A stretch of DNA of 36,929 bases from an uncultured beta proteobacterium (lineage in GTDB: Bacteria > Pseudomonadota > Gammaproteobacteria > Burkholderiales > Burkholderiaceae_C): NCBI GenBank assembly GCA_903938815.1, contig CAJAES010000112.1:1-36929 (forward strand). The letters run 5' to 3'. Position 1 is the first letter of the stretch, and each line of letters opens with the position of its first letter. Positions 34,212 to 36,929 of this stretch are shown one piece after another. The notes under the pieces are model-generated. The model was given only the letters and a program-made list of their open reading frames with translations, did no database searches and was not told where the DNA came from. The translations under genes were made by a program, and so were the position numbers.

Positions 34212-35744
34212 ATGTCATTGGCGGTCGTGAGGAGCCGGGCGCTCGATGGGCTGGAAGCACCGGAAGTGCACGTGGAGGTGCAGCTCGCACCCGGGCTGCC
34301 CAGCTTCACGCTGGTGGGGCTGGCAGACACCGAGGTCAAGGAATCGCGCGAACGCGTGCGCGCGGCGCTGCAGCAGAGCGGCTTCGCCTTCCCTCACAAC
34401 AAGCGCGTCACCGTCAACCTCGCCCCGGCCGACCTGCCCAAGGAATCCGGCCGCTTCGACCTGCCCATTGCGCTGGGCATCCTGGCGGCCGACGGGCAGA
34501 TCGACCTGAAACGCCTGGACGCCTGCGAATTCGCCGGCGAGCTCAGCCTGGCCGGCGAGCTGCGCCCGGTGCGGGGCGCCGTTGCACTGGCGCTGGGCGC
34601 GCGGCGCGCCAGCCCGGGGCGCCGGCTGGTGCTGCCCGAAGCCAGCGCCGCACTGGCCGCCCGCGTGAACGGGGTGGACGTGCGCCAGGCCAGCCACCTG
34701 CTGCAGGTGGTGGCCAGCCTGCGCCCCGGTGACGACGTGGAAGACCTGCCGCGCGCGCGGCCCTCTGAGCCGCCGCCGCGCCCGCCCACCCCCGAACTGC
34801 GCGACGTCAAAGGCCAGGCCGGCGCCAAGCGCGCGCTGGAGATCGCCGCCGCAGGCTCGCACAGCCTGCTGCTGATGGGTCCGCCGGGCACGGGCAAGTC
34901 GATGCTGGCGCAGCGCCTGCCCGGCCTGCTGCCGGCCATGGACGAAGACGAGGCCCTGGCCAGCGCCGCGCTGGCGGGCCTGGCCGGCCTGTCGGGCGCG
35001 GCGCTGGACACCTTCGCCTTCGGGGCGCGGCCGGTGCGCATGCCGCACCACTCGGCCACCGCGGCAGCACTGGTCGGCGGGGGATCACCACCCCGGCCGG
35101 GCGAGATATCGCTGGCACACGGCGGCGTGCTGTTCCTGGACGAGCTGCCCGAATTCCCGCGCCACGCGCTGGAGGCCCTGCGCGAGCCGCTGGAAACCGG
35201 GCGCATCACGATCTCGCGCGCGGCGCGGCAGGCGCTGTTTCCGGCGCGCTTCCAGCTCATCGCGGCCATGAACCCCTGCCCCTGCGGCTGGCTGGGCGCC
35301 TTCGCCGCCACCGGGCGCGCCTGCCGCTGCACGCCCGAGGCCGTGCAGCGCTACCAGGGCCGGCTCTCGGGCCCGCTGCTGGACCGCATCGACCTGCAGG
35401 TGGACGTGCCCGCCGCCCGCCCTGCCGAACTGCTGGCCGCACCCGACGGCGAAACCAGCGCCGTGGTGGCCGAGCGCGTACTGGCGGCCCGGGACCGCGC
35501 CCACCGCAGGCAGGGCGCCCCGAACGCCGCGCTCGAGGCGGCGCAGCTGGACACCCTGGCCGCGCCCGAGCCCGAGGCCCTGGCCTTCCTGCGCATGGCC
35601 GCCGAGCGCCTGGGCTGGTCAGGCCGCGGGCTGCACCGGGCCCTGAAGGTAGCCCGCACCGTGGCCGACCTCGCGGGTGCCGACCGCATCGCCGTGGCGC
35701 ACGTGGCGGAGGCGCTGCAGTTCAGGCGCGGGGTGGGCGGGTAG
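34212..35744 (+). CDS. comM: YifB/ComM family Mg chelatase-like AAA+ ATPase
   Basis: A 510-aa AAA+ protein. An N-terminal ChlI-like domain (MSLAVVRSRALDGLEA, then LVGLADTEVKESRERVRAAL) is followed by Walker A GPPGTGKS (223-230), Walker B GGVLFLDELPEF, the cysteine-containing loop NPCPCGWLG and a C-terminal helical domain. ComM is a hexameric helicase that promotes branch migration in natural transformation. ATG at 34212 gives the normal length; an upstream in-frame ATG at 34119 would run through the NtrC sites. Divergent from the nitrogen operon. Confidence 0.94.
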   Translation: MSLAVVRSRALDGLEAPEVHVEVQLAPGLPSFTLVGLADTEVKESRERVRAALQQSGFAFPHNKRVTVNLAPADLPKESGRFDLPIALGILAADGQIDLKRLDACEFAGELSLAGELRPVRGAVALALGARRASPGRRLVLPEASAALAARVNGVDVRQASHLLQVVASLRPGDDVEDLPRARPSEPPPRPPTPELRDVKGQAGAKRALEIAAAGSHSLLLMGPPGTGKSMLAQRLPGLLPAMDEDEALASAALAGLAGLSGAALDTFAFGARPVRMPHHSATAAALVGGGSPPRPGEISLAHGGVLFLDELPEFPRHALEALREPLETGRITISRAARQALFPARFQLIAAMNPCPCGWLGAFAATGRACRCTPEAVQRYQGRLSGPLLDRIDLQVDVPAARPAELLAAPDGETSAVVAERVLAARDRAHRRQGAPNAALEAAQLDTLAAPEPEALAFLRMAAERLGWSGRGLHRALKVARTVADLAGADRIAVAHVAEALQFRRGVGG

Positions 35745-35797
35745 CGGCGGGGCCGGGGGCCGTTGGGGAGACCGACGGCAGAGCGGGTCGAGGCGGG

Positions 35798-35803
35798 TAG
35801 AAT
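35798..35803 (+). promoter_or_regulatory. Possible -10 box of the tRNA-Arg gene
   Basis: TAGAAT lies 20 nt before the tRNA 5' end, followed by a GC-rich discriminator. No good -35 hexamer is seen. Confidence 0.4.
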
Positions 35804-35823
35804 CAGCGTCTTGCCGACGGCGA

Positions 35824-35898
35824 GCGACCGTGGTGAAGTGGATATCATGCGGCCCTCCGAAGGCCACGTCGCAGGTTCGATTCCTGCCGGTCGCACCA
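35824..35898 (+). tRNA. tRNA-Arg (anticodon CCG)
   Basis: A 75-nt tRNA with encoded CCA. Acceptor GCGACCG/CGGTCGC pairs over 7 bp; the D-arm is GTGA/TCAT with loop AGTGGATA. The anticodon loop is CTCCGAA, so the anticodon is CCG at 35857-35859, reading CGG. The T-arm is GCAGG/CCTGC with loop TTCGATT, and the discriminator is A. The top anticodon-stem pair is a C-A mismatch (C35850-A35866), otherwise all stems are sound. CGG is a common arginine codon in this GC-rich genome. Confidence 0.92.
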
Positions 35899-36383
35899 GG
35901 ATCTGGGTTGTGAGTTGACCGACCCGGGTTGCACAGCGAAGCCACGCGTGCCGGTCCCGCCACTCTTTCCCTGATGCCAATCGCTGACACGATGCGCCTT
36001 GCCGGCCGCATGCGCAAGGCCACCAGCCACCAGCCAACAGCCACCACCAGTGACCAAGCCGCCGAGGGCAATCACCCAGGGCGGTTTGTCTGATGCGCAT
36101 CTGGCGGGATTGCGCGCCAGCGTCTCAACCTACTGAATGACCGCCGTTTGTCGCGGCTCCTGCGCGGCACCCGACCATTGCTCCGTCAGCAGCGGACACC
36201 CGACATCGCTCGGCCAGACGAGGGGCCGACCGGCAAGGCGATCGGCTCTTCGCGACCCGGAACCGCCCCTCGATCGAAGAGGTTCGACGCCGCAAGGCGG
36301 CTGATGTGGTCGGACGGCGTTCGCTGCCGCACAACCAGCGAATGTGCGGCAAGGAACGGACAGGTCCCCCCATGCCTGCGACT

Positions 36384-36407
36384 GTGACCGTGGCCGTGAC
36401 CGTGACC
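36384..36407 (+). repeat. Short tandem hexamer array (GTGACC-type, four units)
   Basis: Units GTGACC, GTGGCC, GTGACC, GTGACC follow one another without gaps; the second differs by one base. Too short to be a VNTR of note, but it could vary in length. Confidence 0.7.
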
Positions 36408-36468
36408 GAAATGTCCTCAATCACTGGCAACGTGATGTCGGCCCGCTTGCCATCGCCAACTTCAAACC

Positions 36469-36738
36469 ATGCTTGCAAGAACCTCGCTCCTTCGTCCCGC
36501 GACTTCCTTCCCGGTTGCATCGCCCAGCGTGCAGACGCCACCGCACCTGGAACAGGGCGCAGCCCTCAACGCGGCACAACCGATCCTCGCCCTGCCGTTC
36601 GATGCCATGCGACGGCACTATGCCGGGGCGGTGATTGCCGGCCTCGTCCCGCGATCACTGCTGGATTCAGCTCGAATGGAGCGATGGCTCGGCGCACTGG
36701 AGGCGGTGAGCCTGGGACCCCTTGCGCGCTGCCGATGA
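36469..36738 (+). CDS. Doubtful open frame, 89 codons
   Basis: Not recognised. The second half (FDAMRRHYAGAVIAGLVPRSLLDSARM) has a protein-like amphipathic pattern and GC-rich third positions, while the first half does not. No RBS precedes the ATG. It may be a fragment of a decayed gene. Confidence 0.2.
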   Translation: MLARTSLLRPATSFPVASPSVQTPPHLEQGAALNAAQPILALPFDAMRRHYAGAVIAGLVPRSLLDSARMERWLGALEAVSLGPLARCR

Positions 36739-36788
36739 AGCCGCATGCGGTTGAAGCCCCACCCATCGTCAGCGCTTGCCGGAACCGT

Positions 36789-36929
36789 GGGTAATGTCCC
36801 GAGACGTGGTGTAAGTCGTCAACCCGGACAGGTTGAGATACACATGCTCAGCGCGGCACAGCCGAGAGCCGAGTGGGCACAGTATCGCTGACGGTCTGCA
36901 GGCCCTCAAGCTGCATGTAGCGCCGGTTC
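36789..36929. mobile_element. Probable end of an IS256-family-like insertion sequence (truncated by window edge)
   Basis: From 36789 the sequence reads GGTAATGTCCCGAGACG followed by TGGTGTAAG, resembling terminal repeats of IS256-type elements (GG..TGTCCC..GTGGTGTAA). Inward, a minus-strand frame ends at 36848 with a transposase-like tail. A 6-bp inverted repeat TCAACC/GGTTGA lies at 36819-36836. The other end and any target duplication are outside the window. Family assignment is from memory of end patterns, not from a search. Confidence 0.4.
36848..36928 (-). CDS. Possible transposase C-terminus (partial)
   Basis: The last 26 residues of a frame entering from the right edge read NRRYMQLEGLQTVSDTV and end LSAVPR before a TGA at 36848. 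Position just inside a terminal-repeat-like sequence fits the 3' end of an IS transposase gene. Too short for firm identification. Confidence 0.35.
   Translation of the reverse strand, partial: NRRYMQLEGLQTVSDTVPTRLSAVPR

Larger units (their letters stand above)
35899..36788. other. Roughly 0.9 kb without a convincing gene
   Basis: No open frame here has both a start with RBS and neighbour-like codon use over its length. The text is more mixed in composition than the flanking genes and holds short direct and inverted pieces, including runs of CCACCAGCCA type (about 36020-36050) and stretches resembling dispersed intergenic repeats (ACTGAATGACCGCCG near 36130). It probably consists of remnants of mobile or repeated DNA between the tRNA and the IS-like end. 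Confidence 0.5.

Noticed and set aside
36125..36541. A 138-codon minus-strand frame
   Set aside because: No RBS, Arg/Ser-rich second half, and a stretch encoded by the hexamer repeat; no domain recognised.

Overview
The window looks like chromosomal DNA of a high-GC betaproteobacterium, most likely a Burkholderiales lineage (Comamonadaceae or the Rubrivivax/Leptothrix group). The reasons are very high GC, the atpIBEFHA order, an ATP-grasp (GshA_ferroox-type) glutamate-cysteine ligase close to gshB and a torF-glnK-amtB operon, and a PEP-CTERM protein. No species can be named from the sequence alone.

Layout. 1-3422 (minus): F-type ATP synthase genes atpI-atpB-atpE-atpF-atpH and the 5' part of atpA, behind a clear TATAAT -10 box. 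3620-6362 (plus): a DsbD/ScsB-type electron transporter and a periplasmic peroxiredoxin-like partner. 11140-6402 (minus): cytochrome b561-type protein, GNAT acetyltransferase, a 65-codon unknown gene with a good RBS, aldose-1-epimerase-like protein, SMP-30 lactonase-like protein and glpD, with very tight junctions. 11297-11764 (plus): a cytochrome c', divergent from the cytochrome b gene. 17211-11737 (minus): a seven-gene array LysE exporter - EamA transporter - Asp/Glu-type racemase - aminotransferase - PhzF-like isomerase - VOC protein - AlaX tRNA editing enzyme. Five of its six junctions are ATGA overlaps, and a MocR-type PLP regulator diverges from it. 18834-19598: an unrecognised 254-aa protein. 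28557-19620 (minus): kup, benE, gshB, a TonB-dependent receptor, a DUF4198 protein and the ABC-F protein Uup. 29834-28611 (minus): a PEP-CTERM protein whose Shine-Dalgarno lies inside a perfect 10-bp stem. 31277-29982 (minus): gshA. 33982-31390 (minus): torF-glnK-amtB behind a textbook sigma-54 promoter and two NtrC-like sites. 34212-35744 (plus): comM/yifB. 35824-35898: tRNA-Arg(CCG). After that comes about 0.9 kb with no convincing gene, then what looks like the end of an IS256-type element running off the window.

How the parts work together. Most genes are housekeeping: energy, glutathione, potassium, ammonium and envelope redox. The least explained unit is the MocR-controlled operon at 11737-18717. 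It combines amino-acid chemistry (racemase, aminotransferase, PhzF), two small-molecule exporters and a tRNA proofreading enzyme in one translationally coupled array. This is what one would expect for handling an unusual or toxic amino acid, but the substrate cannot be read from the sequence. Two regulatory structures stand out: the NtrC/sigma-54 control region of torF-glnK-amtB, and the SD-sequestering leader of the PEP-CTERM gene. The PEP-CTERM gene's terminator overlaps the only plausible start codon of kup.
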